Part shown: piece by piece, positions 34,443-45,376 of the stretch
Layout: each line of letters opens with the position of its first letter
Position numbering within the stretch: position 1 is the stretch's first letter
Origin: Perilla frutescens
Lineage: Eukaryota > Streptophyta > Magnoliopsida > Lamiales > Lamiaceae
Assembly (NCBI GenBank): GCA_026008535.1
Contig: BRKX01000006.1
Coordinates: forward strand, 33,096,664 to 33,160,663
Length of the DNA stretch: 64,000 nt
Reading direction: 5' to 3'
The notes under the pieces: model-generated
What the model was told of the DNA's origin: nothing
Seen by the model: the letters and a program-made list of their open reading frames with translations, nothing else
Database searches by the model: none
Program-made: the position numbers and the translations under genes

Positions 34443-35432
34443 AATTATGGTACTACGGTACAAACATGTCACGTCGGTGAAATTATTATGATAGGGAACC
34501 ATATTGAGTTAACCTTCCGTATATTAATAAGCACATACTTTTATGGACATTATAGTAAATATGTTAAATATGCAGATCATTTAATGATGATCAAGTATAT
34601 TTTAGAAATTTAAAATCCCACTGAGTGTTTTCTGGCACTCAGCCCATCTATTTTTCATAATATTTTTAGGTATTTGATGACGGCTGGCGGCTGACGTGGA
34701 CAAATGGGGATTTCTTATTCATTGACCACTTTTATGATTGTTAATTATTGATTACGTGTATTTAGTGGTCAATAAGTATGAATTTTATGCTTCCGCTTAT
34801 GATCATGAAATAATTAACTATTTTATGGACACTTATGAATGTTGTGGTCTTTGGGCACATTTTAAATATTGAGAGTTGAATTTTGACTAGTCTTGGTCAT
34901 ACATGTTTGAATAGTAAACGCCTGTGAGCGTAGGTATTTAAGTATTTTAAACGGAATGCTGCCCAAATTTTTAAGATCTAAAGAAAATGTTTGTTTGGAA
35001 TTGCGAAAAATTTTATGGTCTTTTCTTTCAGTCGTGTGTTTTCGTTAGCACTTGGGCCTTCGGGTTCGGGTCGCTACAGCCACATCTCATCTCTTAACGA
35101 TCTCTCGTATAAGAGGGTACTTCCTTTCTATGTGTTTACTTGTCTTATGGGCTCTGGGCTCCTTCAAATTTGCCACTACACCAGAGTTATCACTGTACAT
35201 CGTGATGCTCTTAGGCAAATCAGCAACCATAGTTAAGTCCAACAAGAAGCTCCGGAGCCAGACAACTTCCTTTGCAGCCTTAGAGATAGCTACATATTCA
35301 GCTTCGATGGTGGAGTCAGCTATGCAATTTTTGCTTGATGTTCCTCCATGCAATGACTCCGTCTCCCAAGGTAAACACATTGATGTGATCCAAAGATGTC
35401 CAAGGGGCCCATTGAAAGAGTTCAACCCGCTG

Positions 35433-36370
35433 CCACCGAAATTATTATCAATATTATTTAGAAGTTCTATTTTAATTAGGAGAGTTATTTTATTTATTTA
35501 CTAATTTTCAAATTTAATTGGGATAGATTTTAAGGTTTTTTTGTTTCCTTGTTAGATTGATTTCCTTAGCAGATTTGTTTCTTTTTCAGATTTATTTCCT
35601 TATTTTCTAGAATTCTGTTTAGAAAACTTATTCTCTACCATCCCTAAGGGATGGGTGGCTATTATTTATAGATGGATATTAGGATATCTGGATAGGAATT
35701 TTGGGATATAAAATACTTATAAAGCACTTTTTGGATTCAAGTAAAGTTATTTTATTCGATGGCGAGGTCCAAATGACCTATGATATAAATTCTGAAAATA
35801 TCGGGTGACTGGTTGGCTGAAAGACTATTGAACCAACTCATCGAAGAAAAATAAGGAGGTGGTTCAGAGAAAAGCAAAGAATTGTTTACTTTTTGAAATG
35901 AAAGTTCACTATTCCGTCCTTTTTACTAAAAATGCTCCCGAGCGTTCATTAATGATGAGAGTCTGACCCAGGACCGTATCTCGTTTCAATGGTATAGGCT
36001 GGAAATTGATGAGAATCTGACCCAGGCTTGTATCTGGTTCTAACAGGATAGGATGGAAATCCCTAACCCAAATTTCACAACGGAGATAACTGATGATCAT
36101 GAAGAATCTTGACCCAACCGTGATTGGAAAACTCAAACTATGGATTATAAATGATGACGCCACAAACAGGGATTATAATCTGTTTGATAAGTCTAATAAC
36201 AGAATTCACACAAAATTTAGATATTCTCCACAGAGAAATTTCAATATTCAATATCATTAAAAATTCCCTCAAATAATTCAGAACAAGCCCTTATATAGGT
36301 GGACAAAATAAATCAAAACCATAATGTCAAATCCTAGTCTAAAAAGGAAATAATTAATTAAAAAATTGAT
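35433..36370 (-). mobile_element. LTR fragment related to the LTR at 58.85-59.19 kb
   Basis: The minus strand from about 36345 to 35930 matches the plus strand at about 58880-59190: ctatataagg promoter-like text, cttatcaaacaga, aatccatagtt, gggttaggaattt-type and cctgggtcggat-type blocks in the same order. The fragment has a local repeat of the TGGGTCAGA...CTCATCA end (two units near 35955 and 36010). The part 35433-35900 is AT-rich, includes ctattatttatagatgg, and may be another LTR piece. No primer site is attached here. Confidence 0.45.
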
Positions 36371-36950
36371 AAATCTTTGAACAGTGAACTAGGCGCGACA
36401 TGGGGTCACTCTCGCCTCGGGTTGTGCTACACCTCACGTCCGGACCAAAGAAAAACACCCTGCAGTGTTGGTGCACTTCACTCGTACCTCCACTCGTACT
36501 GCACATCGTGTCTGGAGGTATGATCGATGCACTCTCGTGCTGCACATCACGTCTGGTGGCACGATCGACGCACTCATGCTCGAGCTCGCGCTGCGACAAA
36601 CATCTCTCTTCGCATATTCAAACTCGATCATCAACACCCCACCTAGGATTGTATCAGTTTGACCTCTGATTGAATATCCAAGAATATGAATGGATTCGTT
36701 GGGAAATTTTTCATTGGAATGGCTTGTCAAAACAAGACCCGAATAAACACACAAGATTTCATAAAAATCCAAAAATCACATCTCTTTCGGGTGGATTCGG
36801 TTCATTCATGTGCCCCTTCGATTGGAAGTCTGATAGGAGTTGCTCTTTGTCTGTGCCTTACACATGCGATTACTCTATGCTTCGGCCCAGAGAGTCACAT
36901 GCCCACCAACTTTCGCTTGGTTCATCCCCGAAACGCACCTTACTGCGAGA
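36371..36950 (-). other. Leader of Ty3 element W
   Basis: Untranslated sequence following the primer site in minus direction. It contains a 41 bp tandem pair starting ctgcacatcgtgtctgg (36499) and ctgcacatcacgtctgg (36540), plus a weaker flanking unit. No gag is recognisable. Confidence 0.4.
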
Positions 36951-36968
36951 GGTTCGGCTCTGATACCA
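36951..36968 (-). other. Primer-binding site of W
   Basis: The minus strand reads TGGTATCAGAGCCGAACC; the first 13 bases exactly match the initiator Met tRNA complement. Confidence 0.85.
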
Positions 36969-37145
36969 CTTATAATAACCCAGCCACCAGACTGATGGTT
37001 GTCCCCAAAAACTAACATGAGTGTTTCTAGCGTGCTTTGTCCTCACTCACACGCTCCCTGAGAAACTTCCCAGGGGCTACCAGACAGACGGTTGTCCCCA
37101 CAAACCAACACGAGTCTTTCCAACGTGCTTTGTCCTCACTCACAC

Positions 37146-38385
37146 TGATGAGGACATCCATAGCAATGATGAAGTCAATGAAGAGCTACAATTCAAAGGA
37201 CCCGTCACAAGACTTCGAGCTAAGAAGTTACAAGAATATTTGCAAGCTATGATTCGCAAGAGGTTCGAAGCTGAAGACGGAGTACAAGGAAGCTTGAAGA
37301 TGATGACATTGTTGAAGATGGAAGATGGAGATCAAGATGTGGAGTGAAATACATGAAGGAGGCGTGCAAGTGTGCTTTTGTTGGGCTTGATGTGTATACG
37401 TGCTATTCAGCCCAAGTTAAGCATGCATGGTGGAAAAGCCCAAAATAATCGGCCCTTGATGATTTAATTAAGGGGATTGATTTATTAGATTGTAGTATTT
37501 TATTTATTTAATTTATCCTATAGTATTGGATGAATTTTGGCAGATTTTTAGTTATTATTTTCGGTTATTTTAGATAGAGTTTTGACTAGATTTTTAGATA
37601 AGGCAAGATCTACAAAATCTACCTTAAATAGGATTCTAGTTTAGGAAGTTGTTGAAGTCCAATTCTAGTTCAAATTGGACTCCTTATTTTCGTCCATTAG
37701 GCCTTAGATTTTCGGTCCACCTATTATAAATAGGGGATCCATATTTCATTGTTACTTCAGACCATATTTGATAATTTTAAGCTTTGCTTTCAATATTGTC
37801 TCAACCCCATTTTATATCTTTGTGAGTTTAGATCTTTTAAATTCATACTCTTAGATTTAGCATCTCTAAGTTTTATAAAGGGAATTCGCCGTCCACGTTC
37901 GAGGGATCGTCAGAAACTCGCTATCGAAGAACAACTTAAAGAATTTGGCCTTGTGTACGTTCGAGATTCAAGGCAACTTTCGGGTTGTAATTCACATCAA
38001 CATCACACCATCATCCATGCCGTTCGATGCCGATCATCACCACCCAACGTCCGTCTCAAGTCCAGCCATCATCGTGTTCAAATTCGTATTCATCTCGTTC
38101 AATCCGTAGGTCCATTACAACTCTATCATACCCTATCTACTCTAGCCATTCTAAACCTACTCCGCACCATCAAAATACCTTCACCATCATCGTCCATAAG
38201 CTCGTCCAAAACAGCCCTATTCTATTTGGATTTTGTGTTATTTTGTGTGATATTGTCTAGGTATTTTAATTGAGTCATAATCGTCTAGTTATTCGAGTAT
38301 AGAATCCTTTCGTAATCGACGTAGTTTCTTTCCTAGCTTCCGCGTCTTTTGTGTCTCGTTGGTCATTGACTCCCGGGTCACATCA
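37146..38385 (+). mobile_element. 5' LTR of Z
   Basis: It begins TGATGAGGACATCC and ends CGGGTCACATCA. A promoter-like cctattataaatagggg occurs near 37719. The first ~200 bases encode the LTR-borne pol tail (GPVTRLRAKKLQEYLQ). Confidence 0.93.
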
Positions 38386-38390
38386 TAAAT

Positions 38391-38404
38391 TGGTATTAAG
38401 AGCC
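38391..38404 (+). other. Primer-binding site of Z
   Basis: TGGTATTAAGAGCC is a two-change derivative of TGGTATCAGAGCC, five bases after the LTR end. Confidence 0.75.
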
Positions 38405-39299
38405 ACGTCGGTTTATATCGTTCGTGGTTCCATACTCGTTTATTTGTCCCGTTTATTTTGTTTACGTTTTATCGAGTTATAATTTAATTTCCGCATTGTT
38501 CATTGTTTAAAAAAAAAAAATAAGATCAGATTGTACAAAAAAAAAGAGAAAAAAAAACGATCAAAAAAAAAATCGGATAAAAAAAAAAAGAAATCCGAAA
38601 ATTCAAAAAAAAAAAAGAGATATATCCATTGTTTCCTTTTTGTGTTCTATTTTATTTTGGTACCTTCCTTTTAGGTACAAATCCATAGTTGGTTATTTCC
38701 TTTTAGATTCTCTTTCTTTTAGGAAATTTCCTTCTTAGTTTGTTTTGATTTTGGTAACTACCTTAGATATCTTATTTTATTTTTGGATTCCTTCCTTCTA
38801 GAGTCTAGGCTAATTAAGGTATTTAGATTGTGTCATATAGATTGATACATATCCAAATCCCTTATTTACCTTATCTCTTTCTTTCTTTCCTTATCCATTC
38901 TATTTCTTTCATTATCCTACCTAGATTTATTTTTAGATCTCCAAATCAAATTGGGATTTCATTAATTGATCTATTTCCTTTCCTTTTCTCCATACACCAT
39001 ACACGACCACCACCTCTCCCACACCACACTAATCGGCAGCCCTACTACCACACATACTCAATCCGTATCTCATTCATACACACTCCAAATTCATCCGTGT
39101 TCCGAACATAGCATTCCTGTCCTTTCCTCTACACAAGACCGCCGAGTTCCCTACTCCACTTACACGATTTTTCACACACTGTGCACCCATATATTGAGTG
39201 ATACACGAGTTGTAAAATCAAGAGTGAAAACAAACGAGTGACGTGAGACTGTGAGGTCCTACCTAGTTTTCCGTCACGTTTGTTCGTTTTGCACGACAA
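38405..39299 (+). other. Leader of Z
   Basis: Untranslated sequence with long A-rich runs (38508-38625) and blocks shared with the leaders of X and Y (attgagtgatacacgagttg near 39193, facing gag start). No gag core follows; the protease frame starts at 39300. Confidence 0.6.
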
Positions 39300-39746
39300 A
39301 TGACTATAGCTCAGCCACCACAGCTAGATCAACGGGAAAATATTTTCTACACCCGTTGTTCCATCCAAGACAAAGTTTGTTCCATGATTATTGACAGTGG
39401 AAGTGCAATTAATGCCGTTAGTCAATATGCAGTGGACAAGCTCGGCCTCGTACCACAGAAGCATCCCAAGCCCTATAAGTTGCAGTGGCTTATAGATAGT
39501 GACGAATTCAGAGTTACATATCAGGTACACGTTTCATTTACTAAAGGTCGATATACTGACACTGTTTTATGTGATGTCGTCCCTATGGAGGTAACACACA
39601 TTCTTTTAGGTCGATCGTGGCAATTCGATCGAAGAGTAGTGCATGATTGTCACGCCAACACTTATTCATTTGCCTGGAATGGACGAACCACCAAATTGAA
39701 GCCTTTGGCGCCCGAGGATGTCATTGAAGATCAGAAGCGGATGTAA
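39300..39746 (+). pseudogene. Ty3 protease of Z
   Basis: An open stretch of 148 codons. The retroviral-type aspartic protease core is visible: SMIIDSGSAINAVSQYAVDK (catalytic D-S-G), then VHVSFTKGRYTDTVLCDVVP and HILLGRSWQFDRRV (flap/ILLGR-W motif), HDCHANTYSFAWNGR. In intact elements it cleaves the gag-pol polyprotein. The gag core expected before it is missing. A stop at 39744 and further stops in the linker (to ~40140) end the frame, and the reverse transcriptase that should follow is deleted. Confidence 0.85.
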
Positions 39747-40346
39747 GAAAGGTTTAAAGCCGAAAGGAAAAGGAAGGCCGCAGCTACCCAGTGTAAATCA
39801 ATCGCCACCATCCCTAGCCATACTACGACACCGTTGGAGTCTTGTTCACATCAAGACATGTCACCTAGTTCATCCAACGCAGATCATCAGTTAAATTCAG
39901 ATATGATAAGTGAAGCTACAATTCCGTCCCAGCCCATATGCATTGATCCCACACTTGATTCGAGTAAGTTAGATAATCTGTTAATTTCTCAGAACAGTGC
40001 TACTCATGATCTTGTGTTTTCTATTGATGTGTAGATCGAGAAGAGGGAGTTCGAGATTGAGCAGCCTGGAATAGCTACATTCAACCCTGATGGCAGCTCG
40101 GAAGAAGTTTCCAACTCTCAAGAAGAGAACAACGAAGAGCTGAAGTTGGAGCACGATGATGTTCGACTTAGAGATCAGCTTGTTCTAGATAAGTCATCCA
40201 ATACCCCCATTGTTTATCTTAAGGACGTGTTACTTGAAATCGAGAGAGGTAAGTACCGTCAAACCTATTCTAACATTGATAGGTACTTGATGTGTGTAGT
40301 TGAATCCATGTTCCTTTTTAGAATTAATTTAACATTTTGATTTTAC

Positions 40347-41902
40347 TTGAATTGCATGACAAGGTTGGATAGTAGAAAGCCATTGTTTGTTCCAACCAAG
40401 TGTAAGATGCGTGCATGGTACTTGAATTTGATTAGTTTGTGTTTTTCCATTGATCATTTGAAAGCTATTCATAGTGTTGTTGAACATGCTGGGATTTGCA
40501 TAATTGTTTATTATACCACGTTAGATCCATTATATATTACACGTTGGATAGTTGATTATTTTATTGAGTGTTGTGCTGATGCATTGTTGAGAAGGAACGT
40601 TCTTTTGAACTTAATGCATGCTAAAATGCTTGGTTTCGAGTCCATTAAGTCTCTTTATGTTGAGGACGCCTATTTCAGCCCCATTTATGCTTCATGTGTG
40701 TCGAAATCTAGAGCTACTGATGGATATTATGTGCATGATGGGTTTTTGTTTAAGGAGTCTAAGTTATGCATTCCTATTTGTTCTATGCGTGAGCTACTTG
40801 TGTTAGAATCGCATGCGGGAGGTTTGATGGGTCACTTTGGTGTACATAAGACATTGAACTTGCTGCATGAACACTTTTATTGGCCGCATATGCGTAGGGA
40901 TGTAGAGAATGTGTGTAGTCGTTGCATTACTTGTCGTCAAGCCAAGTCCACTTCACACCCGTTTGGATTGTACACGCCATTACCCGCCCCTACAGCCCCT
41001 TGGATCGACATATCTATGGACTTTATCTTAGGATTGCCTAGGTCTAGGTCGGGTAAAGATTCGGTGTTTGTTGTAGTTGATCGGTTCTCTAAAATGGCTC
41101 ATTTCATTGCATGTAGAAAAACCGATGATGCTGTTCATATTGCCAACTTGTTCTTTGTGCATGTTGTTAGATTGCATGGAATTCCTCGTACTATTGTTAG
41201 TGATAGGGATTCTAAGTTTTTAGGACATTTTTAGCGTGTTTTGTGGGGAAAATTAGGTACTAAGTTATTGTTTTCTACTGCATGTCATCCACAAACCGAT
41301 GGTCAAACTGAGGTTGTGAATCATACATTAGGAGCTTTACTTAGGTCTCTAATTAAGAACAATTTGAAGTCATGGGAAGAGTGTTTACCATATGCTGAAT
41401 TTGCTTACAATCGTGTTATTCATTCTTCTACTAACATGTCTCCATTTGAGGTAGTTTATGGATTTAATCCGTTAACTCCTACTGATTTGATTCATTTACC
41501 CGTTGAGCATCTAACGAGTGTTAAAGGTATGAAGAGAGCTGATTTTATTCGAGATATGCATGAGAAGGTTCGTACCCGGATCGAGCACAAAGGCGCTCAA
41601 ACTGCCGCCGCACGCAACACGAGGCGCAAACGTGTGATATTCCAGCCCGGAGATCGTGTTTGGATCCATTTAAGTCCAGGCTGATTCCCTAACTTGTGAA
41701 AGTCGAAGTTGTCACCCCGTGGAGATGGCCCATTCACTGTTTTGAGCCGTGTTAATGATAATGCATACCGCATTGATCTCCCTGGTGAGTACAAGTGTTC
41801 TTCTACGTTTAATGTTGCTGATTTGTCTCCTTTTTCTGCAGATGAATTCGACCATGATGACACTTCAAATTCGAGGACGAATTCTCTTCAGCAGGGGGTG
41901 AA
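40347..41902 (+). pseudogene. Ty3 integrase of Z (three in-frame stops)
   Basis: One reading frame runs into the 3' LTR. The end of the RNase H region is a short ADALLRRNVLLN. The integrase HHCC zinc domain follows (HAGGLMGHFGVHKTLNLLHE ... CSRCITC), then the catalytic core: D in WIDISMDFILG, D in IVSDRDSKF, E in DGQTEVVNH. The C-terminal domain has FQPGDRVWIHL, LSPRGDGPFTVLSRVND and NVADLSPF. Three stops interrupt it: TAG 41232 (W expected), TGA 41682 and TGA 41697 (both CGA to TGA, R expected). No reverse transcriptase lies upstream: the protease linker joins directly to post-RNase H sequence near 40340. Confidence 0.88.
41891..41902 (+). other. Polypurine tract of Z
   Basis: gcagggggtgaa directly precedes the 3' LTR. 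It is also read through by the pol frame, which continues into the LTR. Confidence 0.8.
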
Positions 41903-43142
41903 TGATGAGGACATCCATAGCAATGATGAAGTCAATGAAGAGCTGCAATTTAAAGGACCCGTCACAAGACTACGAGCTAAGAAGTTGCAAGAATATTTGC
42001 AAGCTATAATTCGCAAGAGGTTCGAAGCTGAAGACGGAGTACAAGGAAGCTTGAAGATGATGACATTGTTGAAGATGGAAGATGGAGATCAAGATGTGGA
42101 GTGAAATACATGAAGGAGGCATGCAAGTGTGCTTTTGTTGGGCTTGATGTGTATACGTGCTATTCAGCCCAAGTTAAGCATGCATGGTGGAAAAGCCCAA
42201 AATAATCAGCCCTTGATGATTTAATTAAGGGGATTGATTTATTAGATTATAGTATTTTATTTATTTAATTTATCCTATAGTATTGGACGAATTTTGGCAG
42301 ATTTTTAGTTATTATTTTCGGTTATTTTAGATAGAGTTTTGACTAGATTTTTAGATAAGGCAAGATCTACAAAATCTACCTTAAATAGGATTCTAGTTTA
42401 GGAAGTTGTTGAAGTCTAATTCTAGTTCAAATTGGACTCCTTATTTTCATCCATTAGGCCTTAGATTTTCGGTCCACCTATTATAAATAGGGGATCCATA
42501 TTTTATTGTTACTTCAGACCATATTTGATAATTTTAAGCTTTGCTTTCAATATTGTCTCAACGCCATTTTATATCTTTGTGAGTTTAGATCTTTTAAATT
42601 CATACTCTTAGATTTAGCATCTCTAAGTTTTACAAAGGGAATTCGCCGTCCACGTTCGAGGGATCGTCGGAAACTCGCTATCGAAGAACAACTTAAAGAA
42701 TTTGGCTTTGTGTACGTTCGAGATTCAAGGCAACTTTCGGGTTGTAATTCACATCGACATCACACCATCATCCACGTCGTTCGACGCCGATCATCACCAC
42801 CCAACGCCCGTCTCAAGTCCAGCCATCATCGTGTTCAAATTCATATTCATCTCGTTCAATCCGTAAGTCCATTACAACTCTATCATACCCTATCTACTCT
42901 AGCCATTCTAAACCTACTCCTCACCATCAAAATACCTTCACCATCATTGTCCATAAGCTCGTCCAAAACAGCCCTATTCTATTTGGATTTTGTGTTATTT
43001 TGTGTGATATTGTCTAGGTATTTTAATTGAGTCCTAATCGTCTAGTTATTCGAGTATAGAATCCTTTCGTAATCGACGTAGTTTCTTTCCTAGCTTCCGC
43101 ATCTTTTGTGTCTCGTTGGTCATTGAGTCTCGGGTCACATCA
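41903..43142 (+). mobile_element. 3' LTR of Z
   Basis: 1240 bp, ending CGGGTCACATCA directly before target duplication cacac. The pol frame continues into it and stops at 42102-42104. Confidence 0.93.
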
Positions 43143-43379
43143 CACACGCTCTTTGAGAAACTTCTCAGGGGGTCACTCATCCCACGATTATCCCAAGTTA
43201 AGCACGCTTGACTTTGGAGTTATGGTGGAACGAGCGCCAGAAAAGAAGATCCAGCTTGTGGTATGAGTAGCACCAATCAAATCCTTTAAGCTCTCATAAA
43301 CTATACAGTCTCATTCTTGTATAGCCTTAGAATCCCTCTCTTTACAGAAGTTTCCCTTGAGTTCTTGGCACATGTTGGT

Positions 43380-44110
43380 GCTCCTGGGGTAAGCTATATA
43401 AGGCGTATCGTGTGCTTCACTCATAATTTCTTCCTTTAATTTCGCGTTGTCCGGGATGCACATCCTTCTTTTTACGATAAAGCATTATCCACTGCTTCAG
43501 TAAATCTATTTGGATCATTAGATCGAGCCTCCAACCCTTTTCTTCTAGAGGAAGTCATCTCCTTGATGAGCTTCAACGATCTTTTGTCGTAGATCTGGTT
43601 TAGCACTTAACGTGACAGCTTGTCCAACGATAGTTTTAGGTGGTTTCAACGCCTATATCCTTAGCCTTTCGAATTCCTTCCACATCACTTCCTTTGTCCT
43701 TTGTCTCATATTGAGATCCTTTTGTTCGAAGAAATACTTTAAACTCTTGTGGTCCGAGTAGATTTCACACTTGGCTCTGTAGTGGTAGTGTCTTTACATC
43801 TTTAACGCGTGCACCATGGATACTAGCTCCAAGACGTCTGTGGGATAGTCTTGCTCGAAATTCTGTCTTTCCAATTTCAACGTCTTCAGCACCTCTCAGG
43901 TGCTCCTGGTACTCTACTTCATCCTTTGAATAAATTGTAATATAAGCTATGAAAACTAACACAAACTTGTCCAAATACGGGTGAAACACCATGTTCATCA
44001 AATCTATGAACACAGTTGGCGCATTTGCCAAACCAAATGACGAACTCGTAGTGTCCATAACAGGTTCTAAAAGTAGTCTTGGGAATATCCTCCTCCCAAC
44101 TTTTCAACTT
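43380..44110 (-). pseudogene. Ty3 reverse transcriptase to integrase fragment (broken)
   Basis: On the minus strand: EEDIPKTTFRTCYGHYEFVI, ANAPTVFIDLMNMVFHPYLD and KFVLVFIAYITIYSKDEVEY, where the usual FIDD catalytic motif has become FIAY. After a frameshift, RNase H-like HALKM and CEIYSDHKSLKYF text follows, then near 43470 an integrase zinc-region start DNAKLKEEIMSEAHDTPY. The domains are compressed by deletions. It lies upstream (minus sense) of the W LTR and may be the internal part of a neighbouring related element. Confidence 0.7.
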
Positions 44111-45376
44111 GTGATAACCAAATCTCAGGTTTATCTTTGCATTGGTGCCTTGTATTTTTTTTTTTTTGTTAATGATTCTCTACAATCATATGTTGATTTC
44201 TTGTGTGAACTCACCACTTGTCAATATCTCATTGATTGAAAACCTTCCACATATTAAATATCAAATTATTATTTATTTTATTTAGAAATTTTCGTTAATC
44301 AAATTCCTAAATATAAATAGATAATATATTTTGGTATTTAATTATTTTTAATTTACACGTGGCACCGTTTGGTTGGCAATTAATTTTTAATTGCTTGCAG
44401 TCATATTGGAAAGAAGATAAGAGCACAACACAAGTGTTCAATACACCACAACTGGAAGGGTTCTTGAACTCTTTCATATGTATCTGATAGGTCCGATGAT
44501 GGTGAAAAATTTTAGGAGGGAAGTACGCTTTTGTGTGTCTCGATGATTTATGTAGATACACATGGATATTTATTGACGCTTATTAAAAGTCTGAAAATTA
44601 TATTGTTGGTTTGGAAAAAAATTTGGACGAGAAGAAAACATTCATGGAGAAAAAAAGTCCACAACACTTAATTAATGGTTAAATAGGAAACATTATATCT
44701 TAAGGGATATGATAATCTAGATGTTTGTTGAATTTCTAACAAATCCTCAATTTAATACAACCATCAAAATATTTCAATTTTGATTCCATTTGATTCAAAC
44801 AAATCTTGGCCAATCTTGGCCATTGACATAAAATAATGGATGGATGATTTGGATTAATTCTTAGTTCTGGAAATTGGTTCTCAGTAGTCCAAATTTGAAA
44901 CATTGTGTGTTTTTGTTTTTTTTTCGTTTCCAAGTGAATAGAATAGAATTCCACCACCACAAGAGATAAGTAAAACTGTTTTTTCCCCCTTCTATTAAAT
45001 TCTTGGTGGAAACTGGAGAGTGACAAAATGGTTATACCTTGTGTTATTTACTGAAGAATACTACTACTAAAGCAAACCAAAATAGGGCTAAAACATTGCA
45101 CACCCACCCCCGAAAAAATAAATAAATAAAGGGCTAAAACTTGATGATCATAAATGTTACAAAGGACGTAAACTTGAAGAAAGAACAAAGAATTAATGTT
45201 AGCCACCAAACAATGAACATCAAAGGTACCAAAAGATAGCTAAGGCATACAGTACACTCTTGAATTTCTATTATGTATGTTGATTTGTAGAAAAGTTAAA
45301 TATTCTAAGAAATGTAGTGGGCAGAAATAAATATTGAAATGAATGTAGCTGCCAGATGCTTCTTTCCGTCGTACAA
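44111..45376. other. 3' flank of VAP27
   Basis: AT-rich non-coding sequence. The part next to 45376 is presumably the 3' UTR of the VAP27 gene on the minus strand, but no single poly(A) signal could be chosen. Beyond about 45100 nothing was recognised. Confidence 0.45.

Larger units (their letters stand above)
31166..35078 (+). mobile_element. 3.9 kb solo LTR of a chromovirus-like element
   Basis: It begins TGTAACGCTCCAAAATTT and ends GGTTCGGGTCGCTACA. It is flanked by direct repeats gccac (31161-31165 and 35079-35083), a 5 bp target duplication inside Copia RNase H. No primer site, gag or pol is present, so the 3913 bp are a single LTR, unusually long. Inside are a purine-rich tract (31562-31800), a GC-rich stretch (31800-31930) like a transcribed leader, and a hairpin array (34310-34442). 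It shares taaaatcccactgagt with the LTR remnant at 541. Length and start fit Tekay-like chromoviruses; the lineage is inferred. Confidence 0.8.
31140..35432 (-). pseudogene. Copia RNase H fragment split by a solo LTR
   Basis: On the minus strand, 35432-35084 reads DSTIEAEYVAISKAAKEVVW, LRSFLLDLTMVADLPKSITM, YSDNSGVVANLKEPRAHKTS and KHIERKYPLIREIVKR. After removal of the insertion at 31166-35078 it continues VAVVKITSD at 31165-31140, the next residues of a Copia RNase H. The catalytic-domain text is well kept apart from a frameshift upstream of CIADST and one stop. It is truncated at 35432 and cut by element X at 31139. Its sequence differs from the Copia at 11.7-12.3 kb, so it is a separate element. 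Confidence 0.8.
37146..43142 (+). mobile_element. Element Z: complete Ty3 element lacking RT
   Basis: The element is 5997 bp with LTRs of equal length (37146-38385 and 41903-43142, 1240 bp each) and target duplication cacac (37141-37145 and 43143-43147). It has a primer site after the first LTR and a polypurine tract before the second. The interior holds protease and integrase; gag core, reverse transcriptase and RNase H are deleted. By eye the LTRs differ at about 29 positions (~2.3%), mostly transitions, without indels. It could move only with proteins supplied by another element. Confidence 0.92.
36971..43340 (-). mobile_element. 5' LTR of element W, split by element Z
   Basis: LTR sequence lies at 36971-37140 and about 43143-43340, separated by Z. 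Blocks such as gtgctttgtcctcactcac, gagaaacttcccaggggg and caagttaagcacgcttgac are familiar from a widespread plant Ty3 LTR. A ~95 bp unit (gttgtccccaaaaactaaca ... gagaaacttcccagggg) is tandemly duplicated, and Z sits in the second unit. The outer (U3) boundary near 43340 is approximate. Confidence 0.6.

Noticed and set aside
35052..35504. 150-codon plus-strand frame
   Set aside because: Antisense shadow of the minus-strand Copia RNase H, whose motifs are clear.
37749..38273. 174-codon open frame repeated at 42506-43030
   Set aside because: It sits in the middle of the two LTRs of element Z, so the repetition is LTR identity. There is no domain, and the frame is not kept in the other LTRs of the family.
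38391..38404. tRNA-like sequence (also 20156, 27647, 29774, 36951, 59193)
   Set aside because: Only 12-18 bases matching a tRNA 3' end, each next to an LTR end; these are primer-binding sites, not tRNA genes.
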